The notes beneath the pieces were generated by a model. It was not told the origin of the DNA. It worked only from the letters and a program-made list of their open reading frames with translations, and ran no database searches. Positions 46,811 to 57,508 of a stretch of 64,000 nt of DNA are shown here, piece after piece. The first letter of the stretch is position 1, and the number at the start of each line of letters is the position of its first letter. Source of the DNA: Steinernema hermaphroditum (Eukaryota; Nematoda; Chromadorea; Rhabditida; Steinernematidae); contig CM059622.1 of the NCBI GenBank assembly GCA_030435675.1, positions 6,324,001 through 6,388,000 of the forward strand, in the 5' to 3' direction. The position numbers and the translations under genes are program-made.

Positions 46811-49783
46811 ATGTCAGATTACAACGTTTCGAGTCGATCGGTGACGGCGTCGCCGCTGGACGACACCGGCGATGGCGACTTCGAGATGCAAGACGCGCCT
46901 CTGGAGATGAAGGTGCCGGAGAACGGAGACGCCGCAGAGTGGGCTCGTCGCACCAGAAAGCGTGCCTCAGAAGGCGTGCAACCGACGGCGCGGAGTGCCA
47001 AGGCGACCGAAGAGCTCATCGCAGAACTATTCTTGGACAAGGACTCCGTTGTAGACATAGGCGCCTGGGAAGATGACGACGTTTGTGAGTTCGGAAGTTG
47101 TGGATTCTGAGTGACGTCTGATCCGTTTGCAGCACTTCGCTATGCGGCCATGAGCTGCAGGCTTCCGTTCGATCGCCTCACTTCGCAGGAGATGTCCGTC
47201 TTCGGGGATATCGTCGTCGACGAGTCCACCACAATGATGTACCTCTTCATCAGAAACCGAATTGTAAGTGGGAGTTGCTAGATCACAGACTTTGGAGTCA
47301 TCGATTCTAATTGTCTTCACGCTGGCGTCGTATGTGTATTTCTCTTAGAATTCATGTACTTTGCGAAGTGCATATTGCAGCATCAGCATAGCGATTTTCG
47401 TTCTTTCAGCTGCAGCAGTGGGTCACCGATCCTATGGTCGAAGTATCTCTTGTAGCCGTCCTGAACATCATTCCCGCTCCGTACAACAGCGACATGCGAC
47501 TTGTGAGGCGCATCCATTCTTTCCTGGACCGTTTTGGCTTTATCAACTATGGAGTTTACATCAGGGCTACGCGTAAGGCCAATTCTATCACGCTACTGTG
47601 CTCAGCTCTCCATTTCAGCCATAAGAACATTGAAAAAGAAAGTTGTCGTTATTGGAGCTGGCGCCTCTGGATTGGCAGCTGCCCGGAAACTCAGAGATTT
47701 CGGACTCGAAGTCATTGTTCTTGAAGCTAGGGTAGGGTGTCCTTTAGGTCACGGGATAAGCATCTTGTTTTAGCCTAGATTCGGAGGTCGAGTGATGTCG
47801 TATCGCTGTATAAAGGGAGGCGGGAAAGCGTGCGCCGATTTGGGTGCCATGTTTATCACCGGAATGCGCGGAAATCCGCTTCTCACCCTCGCAAGCCAAA
47901 ACCAAACCCGTCTTCACCAGTTTGACGGCCGCTGCCCCATCTACTGTCCCAGCGGGCGCCCTCTGGACGTCCGAAAGGACGAGATGATCGAGAAGGCGTT
48001 CAACAACTTTCTGCAGGCGTGCGCCTTCATCAGCGAGGAGCTGAAGATCACGGAGCTGCAGGGTCGCAAGCTGAGCCTCGGAGAGACGTTCGACATCCTC
48101 GTGAAGGCGAAGGAGGTGGAGACGCAGCGAAAACGCCTCGACTTTTGGAAGAGGCTGGAGACGCTCGTGGCGCAGGAGAAGGAGGTGAAGGAAGACGCGA
48201 AGAAGGTGTTGCAGCAGATGAGACAGCTGTCCTCGAATATTGAGAAGATGGAGGAGAAGTACCGGGAGGAGTACGGTGTGCGGAATTTGACGGAGTTCTT
48301 CGAGGGTTCCGAGGACCTCGACGACGTCGAAGACGAAATCCTCTATGGAAGCATGAAAATGGAGCTGGCCGAGTTGTGTGAGGTGAGCGTCTCCTCGTGG
48401 CAACAACATCGGAACTCTTCAATTTTAGAAGTACGACACTCTTAAGCGTAGCGACGACGAACTCTGTGGAGCTCTAAGCAACATGAGGGCCATGGAGCCA
48501 GTGTAAGTTACCGTACGCCGTCTGCCGTATACAGTACTGCTCGTTTAGAGAAGTATACATGAACGCCGCAGATCGCAATGCGTTGGACTTCCACCTAGCG
48601 AATCTCGAGTACGCGAATGGAACTTCGCTGTACAACATCTGCCTGCAACATTGGGACCAGGACGACAGCTATGAGCTGAAAGGAACTCACGTGTCCGCCC
48701 AAGACGGACTCAGCACGATCATCAACCACCAGGCGATCGACCTTCATGTTAAGCGAATGGCGATGGTGACCAAGATCGTGTACAAACCTGATGGCTGCAC
48801 GGTCATGTACAAGCAGAAGAACACCGCAAGTTCCCGGGACGATTGGGAACGCAGCGACGAGTGTGAGGAGGCGCGGATCGAGGCTGACGCCGTCCTCTGC
48901 ACGCTCCCGCTCGGTATATTGAAGCGCTCGCTCACGCACCCCAGCGACGGAGTCGTCTTCGACCCTCCTCTGCCTCCAGAGAAGATCGGCGCCATCGAGA
49001 GACTCGGCTTCGGCAGTTTGAACAAGGTTGGTGGCCCCATAGTGGATCTGGATTTACCATGTTTCTTTGTGTAGCTGGTGCTGTTCTTCGAGAAGGCCTT
49101 CTGGGACACCTCCATCGACGCCTACGGCCGCATGAGCCAGTCAAAGATCTCCCGTGGCGAACTCTACATGTTCTTCGCCCCCTACGACCAACCGGTGTTG
49201 GTGGCGATGTTCGCCGGCGAAGCGGCCGATATCGTCCAGAAGTTCTCGAAACCGATGATCGTCGAACGGACGATGAACGTTCTCCGCGCCATGTTCCATC
49301 ATTGCCCCAAAGAGGTCAGTTGCATCTAGCCCTGCACTCTGTAACCCATACCCTGTTCAGCCCATCGAGTCTTGCCTCACCAAGTGGCATCTGGACCAGT
49401 TCACTCGTGGCTGCTACAGCCACATTCCTCCTGGGGCCACGGGCGAGGAGTACGACATCCTCGCGCAGCCCGTCCGAGCCCTGAACGGTGTTAATCGCGT
49501 ATATTTTGCCGGTGAACACACCAACCGCAATTACCCCGCTACGGTGCATGGCGCCTACTTGTCGGGACTTCGCGAAGCCGGCCGCATAGCCGACGAACTG
49601 ATAGGAACGCCCTACGGTAACAGCGAGTACCGACAGAGGGTTCGCGCACAGGCCGGGCTGCCGAAGGAGGAAGTCATCGACTTGGACGACGACGAAGAGG
49701 TGGAGACGCCGCCAAAGGTGCCGCGAGTGGAGTCGGCGGACGTTCCGATCGACTTCGACGACGAAAGCGAGCACTCGAACTGA
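46811..49783 (+). CDS. spr-5: LSD1/KDM1A-type histone H3K4 demethylase
   Basis: It is an FAD-dependent amine oxidase that removes methyl groups from mono- and dimethyl H3K4 in chromatin. About nine exons encode roughly 830 residues. Domains in order: an acidic disordered N-terminus; a SWIRM domain (about 95-190, PFDRLTSQEMSVFGD to FGFINYGVYIR); the FAD dinucleotide fold (KKVVVIGAGASGLAAARKL); the first oxidase half; a coiled-coil tower (ETQRKRLDFWKRLETLVAQ to MRQLSSNIEKMEEKYREEY); then the second oxidase half with GFGSLNKLVLFF and YFAGEHTNRNYPATVHGA. The tower is typical of LSD1 and normally docks CoREST. The lysine of GFGSLNK matches the catalytic lysine of human LSD1. It ends in an acidic tail. 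Acceptor-like sites TTTCTCAG (46640) and GATCTTCAG (about 46790) precede the ATG. The window order suggests it is the last gene of an operon. Confidence 0.96.
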
Positions 49784-49830
49784 GAACTGATTTGCGTTGA
49801 CAAAAGATCTCTCCTTTTGTATATAGTGCG

Positions 49831-49836
49831 AATAAA
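49831..49836 (+). terminator. Poly(A) signal of spr-5
   Basis: AATAAA lies 48 bp after the spr-5 stop codon, a normal spacing for nematode 3' ends. It supports spr-5 being the 3' gene of the cluster. Confidence 0.6.
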
Positions 49837-50762
49837 AACTTGACGGGAACGGCTATCTTCGGAGGATCTTGTGAGGTCGTAGGAGTTTGGATGTGGGCGG
49901 AACTGACGGTTTGACGAGGAATCTGCATCTTTGACACTTGTTCAGGTCCAGTGATGAGTTCAACTTGTTTTCCAGGTCTAGTTCCTTGAACGCCACGAAG
50001 TCCACTCGAGCAAGAAGTTTTCAATGTCGCATGTGTTGGGAAGTAGTCTCCCTCCTGCGTCTAGACTGACTAGAAGCCCTTTTGTGTCTACAATTGTGCA
50101 TATAAGGGATGTGGTTATTGCTAAAGATGACGCCCGACCGGGCGTTCCCCACAACATCATGTTTTTTTTGTAAATCAGTGTCGTCGCCCCTAATTTTTAA
50201 ATTCATGTTGTTGATCTGTTCTGAAATGACGTCAACGAGATCGTGATGCTTCTCGTTTGAATTCTTCGAGGTCAGAATTCCAGCGCTATCGAATCTTTCT
50301 GCGCGACTTTATATAACTAGGATGGAAGGATATAGAAGCCCAGTTTTCATAACTCATATTTAGCGCTTTGCAATCTATCCTTTCAATGAGTTTAGCACAA
50401 ACCAATGGCTCAGCCTTAAAGTCAAGGACAATCCTAGTTGATATTTTAATGTTGGAGCTGCTGCATTAAAGCCCGAAGCTCGTATTTCGATCAGATTCCA
50501 GGTGCATGGAACGATTAGTCATTTCATGGTACTATTAAAAGTTTCCCGCACTTTAACCCCGCTGTACACATCGAAACACCCCCGTTTGAAACAATCAGCT
50601 GTTCGTATCGCAGTGTAAAGCTGTTGCGTAAAAACAAGCGCCCTCAAAACAACTCCATCTTATCACGACTGCTTTCCCGCTGGCTCCACAGATCCGATCA
50701 ATCGGCCGCTCTCTGCTTTTCCTCAGAAAACGCTTTTATTCTTTTTTATCTCTCTAGTGGCC
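49837..50762. other. Intergenic region
   Basis: No gene is seen. It is AT-rich with short open frames only and precedes the I29 gene, whose promoter it likely contains. A TTTATCTCTCTAG acceptor-like run lies just before the ATG at 50763. Confidence 0.55.
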
Positions 50763-51118
50763 ATGAGTATTCACCCAGAAAGTGAGGTAGGTTCTTATCA
50801 AAGTTACTGGTATGATCTTAAAAATGCAAAGTCCTCATGGCTTTGTAACGTTCCTTGAGCCAATTATCCTCTGCTGCCACTTTCCTATTCTAGGACGCAG
50901 CCGAATTCAAGAAGTTCAAGGAGGAGTACCACAAGGTCTACTCGACTCCAGAGGAGGAGGCAGAACGATTCGATATTTTCGTGAGAAGGATGCAGATGCT
51001 GCGGAGACTAAACGAAGTGCACAAGGACGCATCCTTCGAGATCAACGAGTTCAGCGATATGACCCGAGATGAAATTTCCAAGATTCATGAGTCGATAGAG
51101 CCAGAAGAAGAAGAGTAG
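50763..51118 (+). CDS. Stand-alone cathepsin propeptide (inhibitor I29) protein
   Basis: Two exons (50763-50786, 50894-51118) encode 82 residues. Almost the whole protein is one I29 domain: FKKFKEEYHKVYSTPEEEAE, then the ERFNIN-type helix (ERFDIFVRRMQMLRRLNEVH) and the GNFD-region equivalent FEINEFSDMTRDE. There is no papain-like protease domain downstream and no signal peptide, and it ends EPEEEE. Free I29 proteins such as mouse CTLA-2 and the insect BCP inhibitor block cathepsin L-type proteases, so an inhibitor role is a reasonable inference. Without a signal peptide it would act in the cytosol or be a decayed or derived propeptide. The intact reading frame and clean intron argue against a pseudogene. 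Confidence 0.85.
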
Positions 51119-52381
51119 GAGTCGGAATGAGATTGTACAATAAGATAATTGTTATTTCGCATTAAGAATTTTTTTTAATTAAAAATTAAAAATTTAAAAA
51201 TTACTTGAAGGACCTGCGGACCGCTACCATTTGGGTTTTCCCTCTTCAGTTTCCAGCTTCCCCTGGGGACCTGTGGAGGGAAGAACGATAAAAAATGAAT
51301 GAAATTCTGTGGGATAATGTAAAAGAGAGAAAGAAAGGAAATTGTGGACGGGAATGGAAGATGCTGGCGACGAAGTTCAAAGTGAAAACGGACTGCGACC
51401 TCTACGAAAGATAGGCGTCAGGAGAAAACAGAACCGAAAACTTCTTAAAAAGCATAACTTACTGGGTTGTTACATTGAAAATGGCACCTGTAATGAACAT
51501 TTCCTAAGTCCACAATACTTTGTGTCAGATCCAAATGGCACGAAGGGTGAAACACCCACCCTGCTCGAACGTCCAAGGCCATTCAAAAGTTGTAAGCCTT
51601 GAGTCAAATATGCGTGATTATAACAGTAAGGAATCAGTGAAATCATGCGCCATTTTCATCCAATATCAAGTTAGGTAAAAGTTCTCGTCGCACGAATTGG
51701 CACACCTGGAAGCATGGCAAAAAGATTTCGCATGAAAGGATAAATAACGAAAAAAGAACAACTACAATAAAAGGGGCGCCATCGAAGCAGAAACGTGATA
51801 CTCGGCGATTGGGAGCTCCCATTTTTACTTACTACGTTCAGCCCAAATATATTGATTTCCGAGCAGGAACTAACGTACTTACTGAAGTACTATTTTCGCA
51901 ATCCTTTTTTAATGATATTAGTTTCCGTCAGTTCATCATTCATTTTTCCGCTTACAATTGCAGAAAAATTGATTGGCGCGTTGTTGAGTACAACTAACTC
52001 TCACCCGACACTATGATTTGCCGCTTGTCCATGGTATTCCTCTTGATGTTGGAGGTCTATCCTTTCTCGATGGTCATTTTTTTTGGCACCTCGAGATGAG
52101 GAAATGTGAAGTGATGTAGAGGCTTCTTATGGTATTAATTATGTGATGGACAATCTCCTGTCACGTGCATCATTGGGACTTAACTGCACCTATGGCTATG
52201 TTCGTCATATATCTTGTAGCTCGATCCGGAGCAGCACTAAATGAACAAGATGAGAGGAAAGGAAAGGGAGCAATTTGAATTTCAAGGCTGAGGGCTTGAT
52301 GGAAAGAGCATTACTTTGGCGTGTATTTAAGAGATCAAGATGAGGGCTGGGCATCTGCATCCTTCATCTTGACCCTCTAAA
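51119..52381. other. AT-rich intergenic region
   Basis: No supported gene. It starts with an A/T run (about 51165-51205). A segment at about 51968-52016 resembles one at about 52998-53047 over some 50 bp (shared GTTGTTGAGTAC and ACTATGAT-like ends), so a degenerate dispersed repeat is likely. A 9-bp inverted repeat TCAAGATGA/TCATCTTGA flanks 52338-52375, just before the next ORF. Confidence 0.45.
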
Positions 52382-52726
52382 ATGAAGCTTCTTGTGTTCT
52401 TAAAGTCTAAAGCGGCTCGATATGACGTCCAAGTGGAGGAGGCCGATGTCGATAAAGAACGCGAACATGGAGGCGACGATCTGGATACCGACCACTACAT
52501 CCCTGTGGGCAACAATCTTGAGGACAGCTTCTTATCCCGATCCCTCTCTCGAGTCCGAAGACGTGGAATGTACTCTGTTGACTGTGGAGAGACGGACAAG
52601 GATGCTCTTCAGAAGAAGCTTCTCAAAGAGGCGGAGCGGAAGAAGGCAGAGTTCAAGGAGGTTCTCCCCAAGTTGAAGGAGTTTCGGGGGTACACCCTTG
52701 TCGACATCAAACGGACTGTCGTTTAG
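52382..52726 (+). CDS. Unrecognised 114-residue charged protein
   Basis: This is a single-exon ORF with ATG start. It begins with MKLLVFLKSKAAR, too charged for a signal peptide. The middle is acidic (VEEADVDKEREHGGDDLDTD), followed by a Ser/Arg patch (SFLSRSLSRVRRRG) and a C-terminal amphipathic helix rich in Lys and Glu (KKLLKEAERKKAEFKEVLPK). No intron and no known domain are seen. A small inverted repeat lies just upstream. It is GC-richer than its AT-rich surroundings, which supports coding, but it may be a lineage-specific gene or a relic. Confidence 0.5.
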   Translation: MKLLVFLKSKAARYDVQVEEADVDKEREHGGDDLDTDHYIPVGNNLEDSFLSRSLSRVRRRGMYSVDCGETDKDALQKKLLKEAERKKAEFKEVLPKLKEFRGYTLVDIKRTVV

Positions 52727-53905
52727 GCAGGGTTAGCGCTCTGTGGCAAATACCCTGAGGTTCATTAAAATTCAAACTTGTTACTCATAAACTGAAACAC
52801 AATAAACGGAATCCCAAATATAGCTAACATCTACCTTTTGTAACCTTCCCGATTCAGCGGCACTTAGCCACGCAGGGATCGCAGAGGCGGAGAGCTCATT
52901 TTCGTAGAGGACGTCTAGATCCATTACACCGTTGATCCATTAAAAATGGCCGATGCTGTAAGCATCCTTTAATTTTACAATGCTTGCTCCCAGGGCCAAA
53001 CCGATGAGCGCATTGTTGAGTACGGTTAATTCTCACCTCTCATTATGATCGCAAAATAAACAATCATTATAAAAGTGGCCCATTTTCAATCAACCAACTC
53101 AATAGATCAACATGGGTGACTCATCATCGTCATTTGTCATGAAAGGCCACTTTATTTCATAAATATTAGGGAAACGGTAGCGGAAATATCAGTTCAACAC
53201 CGGAAAAGAACGGGAATGGCGAACGTCTCAGCCGGTGCGAAGTGCAATTCAGGACGATGTGTTTCCGATAACCCTACATTTCTTATAGTTCACCCACTTC
53301 CCATTTATGGTTTAACATAATTTTTAGAATGTTTAACCAATAACCGAAGAAGTATCAAATCACAGTAGCAAATAGAGTAGTCAATCGATTTACAAAACTT
53401 ATCCACTTTAGATGGTGGCCATCGGTTCGATTTCCCATTCCAACAACTCAGTGGCCGGATCGCTTTTTGTGGAGCCGCCTTCCCCGAAGCCTTCCTCCAC
53501 TGCCCGTCGCCATTCTCACGTCCACTTCACACATCCTCCAAGCGTGTCGCCCCTCTGAGGCCACGCTTCTCCCAAAAGAAGCGTTTGTGGTGCGCCGCCA
53601 AACGGGCCGAACCATGTGCCGCGAAGTGCGCGGTTCCTTCGGATTCTCCGCCTAGGCACCCCTCGCAACTCGGGCGTCGAGGCGTCGACGGCCCGCAGGT
53701 ACTTTCCCACCGCCGAACCTAATCCGTCCCTAATTGACTCTGCCGCCGGTCTGTTTGCGTCGTAAATCCTTCGAACACATGTCCTCCGCGCCTCTTTGCA
53801 TCGTAATTCGCCGAGAGTGTTGATGTTACGCGTTTCTGTGTTTGTTTTTGTTCCGACGGTTGTAACAGAGAAGGAAACGGTCGGAGGTGAGCAGCAGAGA
53901 GGGTC
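52727..53905. other. Intergenic region before the inverted-repeat arm
   Basis: No supported gene. A minus-strand open frame at 53516-53956 runs into the arm and looks like chance openness in GC-rich DNA. A short hairpin is present near 53565-53590 (ACGCTTCT and AGAAGCGT around a 6-nt loop). Confidence 0.45.
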
Positions 53906-54525
53906 GGGACATATGGCCGCGCGGACTAATTGAGTGCCGGAAGGTGGAAAAACCACAGAGACGTGTCGGATGTGTCAACAGCTGGTTGTGGCCGCGGAAG
54001 GGGTACGGTAGCCCTCTTAAGATGTTACGACATAATGTGCGAAACGATTCGGCGTTTAGACCCGGACCCAAGTCCACTTTTTGTCATTAATCCAGAGGCA
54101 AAAAGGGTCCATTAGGGAGGGGGCTGTGAAAAGAAGTTTGATCGGGCGTTCGGCCACCGCTCCCCTGGCCGCGCAGCCATAAATCAGAAAGTTTTCTTTG
54201 GCGAGCACCTTCGTCTTCGTTGGTGGGCCTTGTGCCGCCGCGGGCAATAAAAAACCACCCGACCTGCCGGGTTTAGGTACTCGGCAGATGCACGGCGATT
54301 TACGGCGATTGTCCGCGTGTCGGCGCCGCGAAATCTAATCCGAGTGCCAACGCTATCTCCTGACACTTCTCGGAGACGGCCGAGCACCGATTTCTGATTT
54401 CGGAGCTGATTTTATGCGGTGAGGTGTCGGATGACGGCCGATCCAATGGGTCCTAATCGGTGGGAGAATGGGCCAAATGTGGGTTCAGGTGGGGTGAACA
54501 GTGCGTTCTTCGAGTAGATGTTTTC
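53906..54525 (+). repeat. Left arm of a 620-bp inverted repeat
   Basis: This arm is the reverse complement of 60328-60947 with only two mismatches in 620 positions (C/T near 53954 and A/G near 53925) and no gaps. Homology stops abruptly on both sides. The arm is GC-rich, lacks terminal inverted repeats or target-site duplications that I can see, and has only a short open frame (67 codons) that I do not credit. It lies about 0.6 kb upstream of the zinc-finger gene, so it is probably promoter-proximal DNA. Confidence 0.97.
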
Positions 54526-55139
54526 GATTGTGGCATCGTGTGATGCTTTAAACTCTTTGTATACGGCAGGTTTCTATCGCAGTAACCCAGAACATTGTTC
54601 CAGGATACAGAGTCTTAGTTTCCCTATATTTTATCGTTTAGATAAGTTTGATATCATAGGAAACTTGTATTTGTACACAGTCTCCCGCAGGACATGCTCT
54701 GTTGAACAATTATAAAGCCTTTTCTATCCTAAACATTGCTTACTATGAAACTTTTCTGCTTAGAGAATAGTTTCCAATCACCCAATCTTACATTAACCGC
54801 GGTCCCCTTCCCATCCACTTCCATCAGCCATCGCTTCTCTTCCGGTCTTCATCTGGCGGCGTCGATGGCGCCCAGAAGTCGGCCACCGGCGCCGAACACC
54901 TCCCCTGAATCCAATTAACGGCTTTCCATCGTTTTATGATTCGCTGTCGCCACGCGCCCCATTTGCATAGTCGGCCCGCAGAGCCGCATAACTTAAAAGG
55001 CGTCCCGGCGCCGGCGTTCTAACGTCGCCTACCGTATCCTGGCCAGCAGATGTGCGCCGACGGTGGATGGCCTCGCGAGTCTCCGCCCCTCGAACACCCA
55101 AGAATCGGCTCCGATTGACACTTCCCGTTTCAGAGAGAG

Positions 55140-55991
55140 ATGAACTCCGCTTCTGGCCTCTACGCCCCGGCGCCCTTCGTGCCCCTCTTCGTCGCCCCTC
55201 AGCCCCCGAGGACCATGTTCCCCGTGCTCCATCCCCTCCAGATCGCCGCGTTGCAACAACAACAGCGCCACTCGATGTTCCTCGCGCAGTTGGCCGCTCT
55301 GTCGCCTCCTCCGGTCGCCATAAGTGCAGGTACCAGTATGTTCGAAGGGTCTGTAAATAAGAAGAGTTTTCAGAGACGCCTCCGAAGACGAACTTCCGAT
55401 CAGTTCTCGACCTGGCCACCTCCTCCAACAAAGAGAACCAGGAGATCGTCGAGGACCAGAAGGCGAAGACTGTTCCGTCGACGAGGCCTTCCCGGAAGAG
55501 AACCGCCTCCTCGGATTCCGTGTCGCCGACTCCGTCGGTCACTCAGTGTCCCCTCTGTGACAAGACTTTCACAAGACACTGGCTCCTCCAAGGACACATC
55601 AGAACTCACAGTAAGTCGCCACTCTTATGAAAGGATCCTGTCCAGCAGTTTCTACCCCAACTCGATTCTTTTAACTTCCTTTAATCTCTTCTTCACCCCA
55701 CACAGATCCTAACCAATCCTAAGCCTTCCGATTTCAGCCGGCGAGAAACCTTTCAAGTGCTCCACCTGCAGCAAGTGCTTCGCGGACAAGAGCAACCTCC
55801 GGGCCCACGAGCAAACCCACAGGGGCGTAAAACCGTTCGTCTGTCAGCGCTGCGGGAAGTCGTTCGCCCTGAAGTCGTACCTCTCGAAGCACTCCGACTC
55901 CTCCTGCAACAGAATCGCCGCACAGAACCAACAGAACACGCCGCTGGTGCTTCCACAGCCACATCTACTTCCGTCGCCTTTCCGCTTTTGA
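55140..55991 (+). CDS. Snail/Scratch-family C2H2 zinc-finger transcription factor
   Basis: Three exons (55140-55329, 55374-55610, 55738-55991) total 681 nt, or 226 residues. The N-terminal half is Pro/Gln/Ala-rich with a basic Ser patch (RPSRKRTASSDSVSP), likely nuclear. The C-terminal part holds three contiguous fingers: CPLCDKTFTRHWLLQGHIRTH, with the linker TGEKPFKC, then CSKCFADKSNLRAHEQTH, then CQRCGKSFALKSYLSKHSD ending HX4C. The F-x-R-x-W-L-L-Q-G-H finger and the F-A-D-x-S-N-L-R-A-H finger are the Snail/Scratch signature. The C. elegans relatives are ces-1 and scrt-1, and I cannot choose between them. Three fingers is short for the family (usually four or five). A CCCGTTTCAG acceptor 6 bp before the ATG fits trans-splicing, or it could join an upstream exon. 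The gene lies inside the 5.8-kb segment between the inverted arms. Confidence 0.92.
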
Positions 55992-56803
55992 GTCTTTTAG
56001 GAAGTGAGAGTTACGAGTGTCGTAAGAAGTGATAAAATAAAAGTCTTCTCTTTGACGAGCGGAAATGCCGCGCGTTGCGCAAGTGTCTCTCGGTGTGAAG
56101 CGCTGTTTGCACTCGAATTATGCGAATTACGGTGTCGGACGCGTGTTTGGAGTTTGAGGATTAGCGCAATCGCACCTCGAGAAGAGACATCGATAGCCCG
56201 CTTTGTTGTGGCGAGGTGAGATGGGGTCATGTTGGCGGCGGCGACGGATTTCCGAGCGCTGAGTCACTTAGAACAATGAGGTCGTCATCATCGAAAGTGC
56301 AAGTGCACTTGCAAGCGTGCAGGCTTAGAAGCTTGTTTGACAGTAATCTTACAGGCTCGAGGGAAAGGGACAGAAGAGAAGAAACCATTTAGCGAATCCT
56401 CAACTGACTTAAAATTCACTATCGGATCCATGAAGACAAAGTTACATGGCAAAGATACAAAAAAAAGAGAAACAGTGATTGGAGAAGGAGTCAGGGCCCT
56501 GATCTAAACATGGTATGCAAGAGAACATACCCATGCATGATCGCGTCACTTTCGAAAGGTGTTTACATGACCAGGTGTATATACAAGCCGACTCCCTTTT
56601 GGGGTCCACCTTCAGTCGTCTATGCCTATTTTGAGCTCGATCTAAAACGAACACTTCGGAAGGCACCCCTAGATCAGATCACTACAAATTCATTACGGAG
56701 AAGTGTAGAGTTCATTTTAGCATCCGGGCTTCTTTTTAGCCTTGTTTCATAGACGTTGTTTCAATAATTTTATTTTGTATTTGAAAGCACAGATCGGAGA
56801 GTC

Positions 56804-57508
56804 CTAGCGAAACGTGAAAAGGCCGTTTTCAAAGCTGCCTTTCCATTCGTCATATTCGATGAACTGCTTCAACTCGATCATATCCTTTTCGTGTCGACAC
56901 ACGAACTTGATGCTCTTTCCCCGTAGTTCTGTAGTGTGCTTATTCACAAATTCTGTGACCCATTTGAGGATATCTGGGCAGTGCATGTATACAATGATCT
57001 GCTCGAGTTCGGGCTGTAGAATATGAGGCAGATTCTTCCTGACTTCTTCGGTCATTATAGTCGGGAAGATGATGTTCCTCACTTTGCCCTTCTTGATCAT
57101 CTCGATGACTTTTCCGTCGATGCACATGAAGAAGGCACACGTGGAAACGCTCAAGCGATCGACCACCTTCAGCAGCTCAGGATGCCAGTTTGAGTGGGCG
57201 ATGCGCAGCTGGAACTCCTTGGCGTAGAGTTGCGCTTTCGCGATCGATCTGATGGCGCCGCGTTCGAAGAAGTTGCCATTCAGGGTGATCTGCGAGCAGA
57301 ATCTTGCCTGAACCCTGTCCATAGGCCTACGGGTGACACTATTGAAGGCGCCCAGAGCTGCAAAACCTAGACGATACTCGAATCTCTCTCTGCAGAAGAG
57401 CGCGCCAAAGAATCCGAAAGGTCCGTCCAGCCTCGCGGCGTTCTGTATCGCCTTGTTGTCCAGAAGGCGGATCACTTCTTCGATGAACACGACTGCCACG
57501 TCATTCAT
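56804..57508 (-). CDS. Nematode F-box-like hypothetical protein
   Basis: A single-exon ORF of 234 residues ends in TAG, with AATAAA about 30 bp downstream on the minus strand. The start MNDVAVVFIEEVIRLLDNK matches the M-x-x-V-x-x-x-F-x-x-x-V-x-x-L opening of the large, fast-evolving nematode F-box-like families. The rest is mixed helix/strand with no enzyme motif, for example IIVYMHCPDILKWVTEFVNK near the end. In those families the N-terminal part is thought to contact SKP1-type adaptors, which is inference here. The gene lies between the inverted arms and is transcribed toward the zinc-finger gene. Confidence 0.72.
   Translation of the reverse strand: MNDVAVVFIEEVIRLLDNKAIQNAARLDGPFGFFGALFCRERFEYRLGFAALGAFNSVTRRPMDRVQARFCSQITLNGNFFERGAIRSIAKAQLYAKEFQLRIAHSNWHPELLKVVDRLSVSTCAFFMCIDGKVIEMIKKGKVRNIIFPTIMTEEVRKNLPHILQPELEQIIVYMHCPDILKWVTEFVNKHTTELRGKSIKFVCRHEKDMIELKQFIEYDEWKGSFENGLFTFR

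Noticed and set aside
54184..54387. 67-codon frame present in both inverted arms
   Set aside because: It is conserved only because the arms are duplicates; Arg-rich with no domain. Two copies of one recent duplication are not independent evidence of coding.
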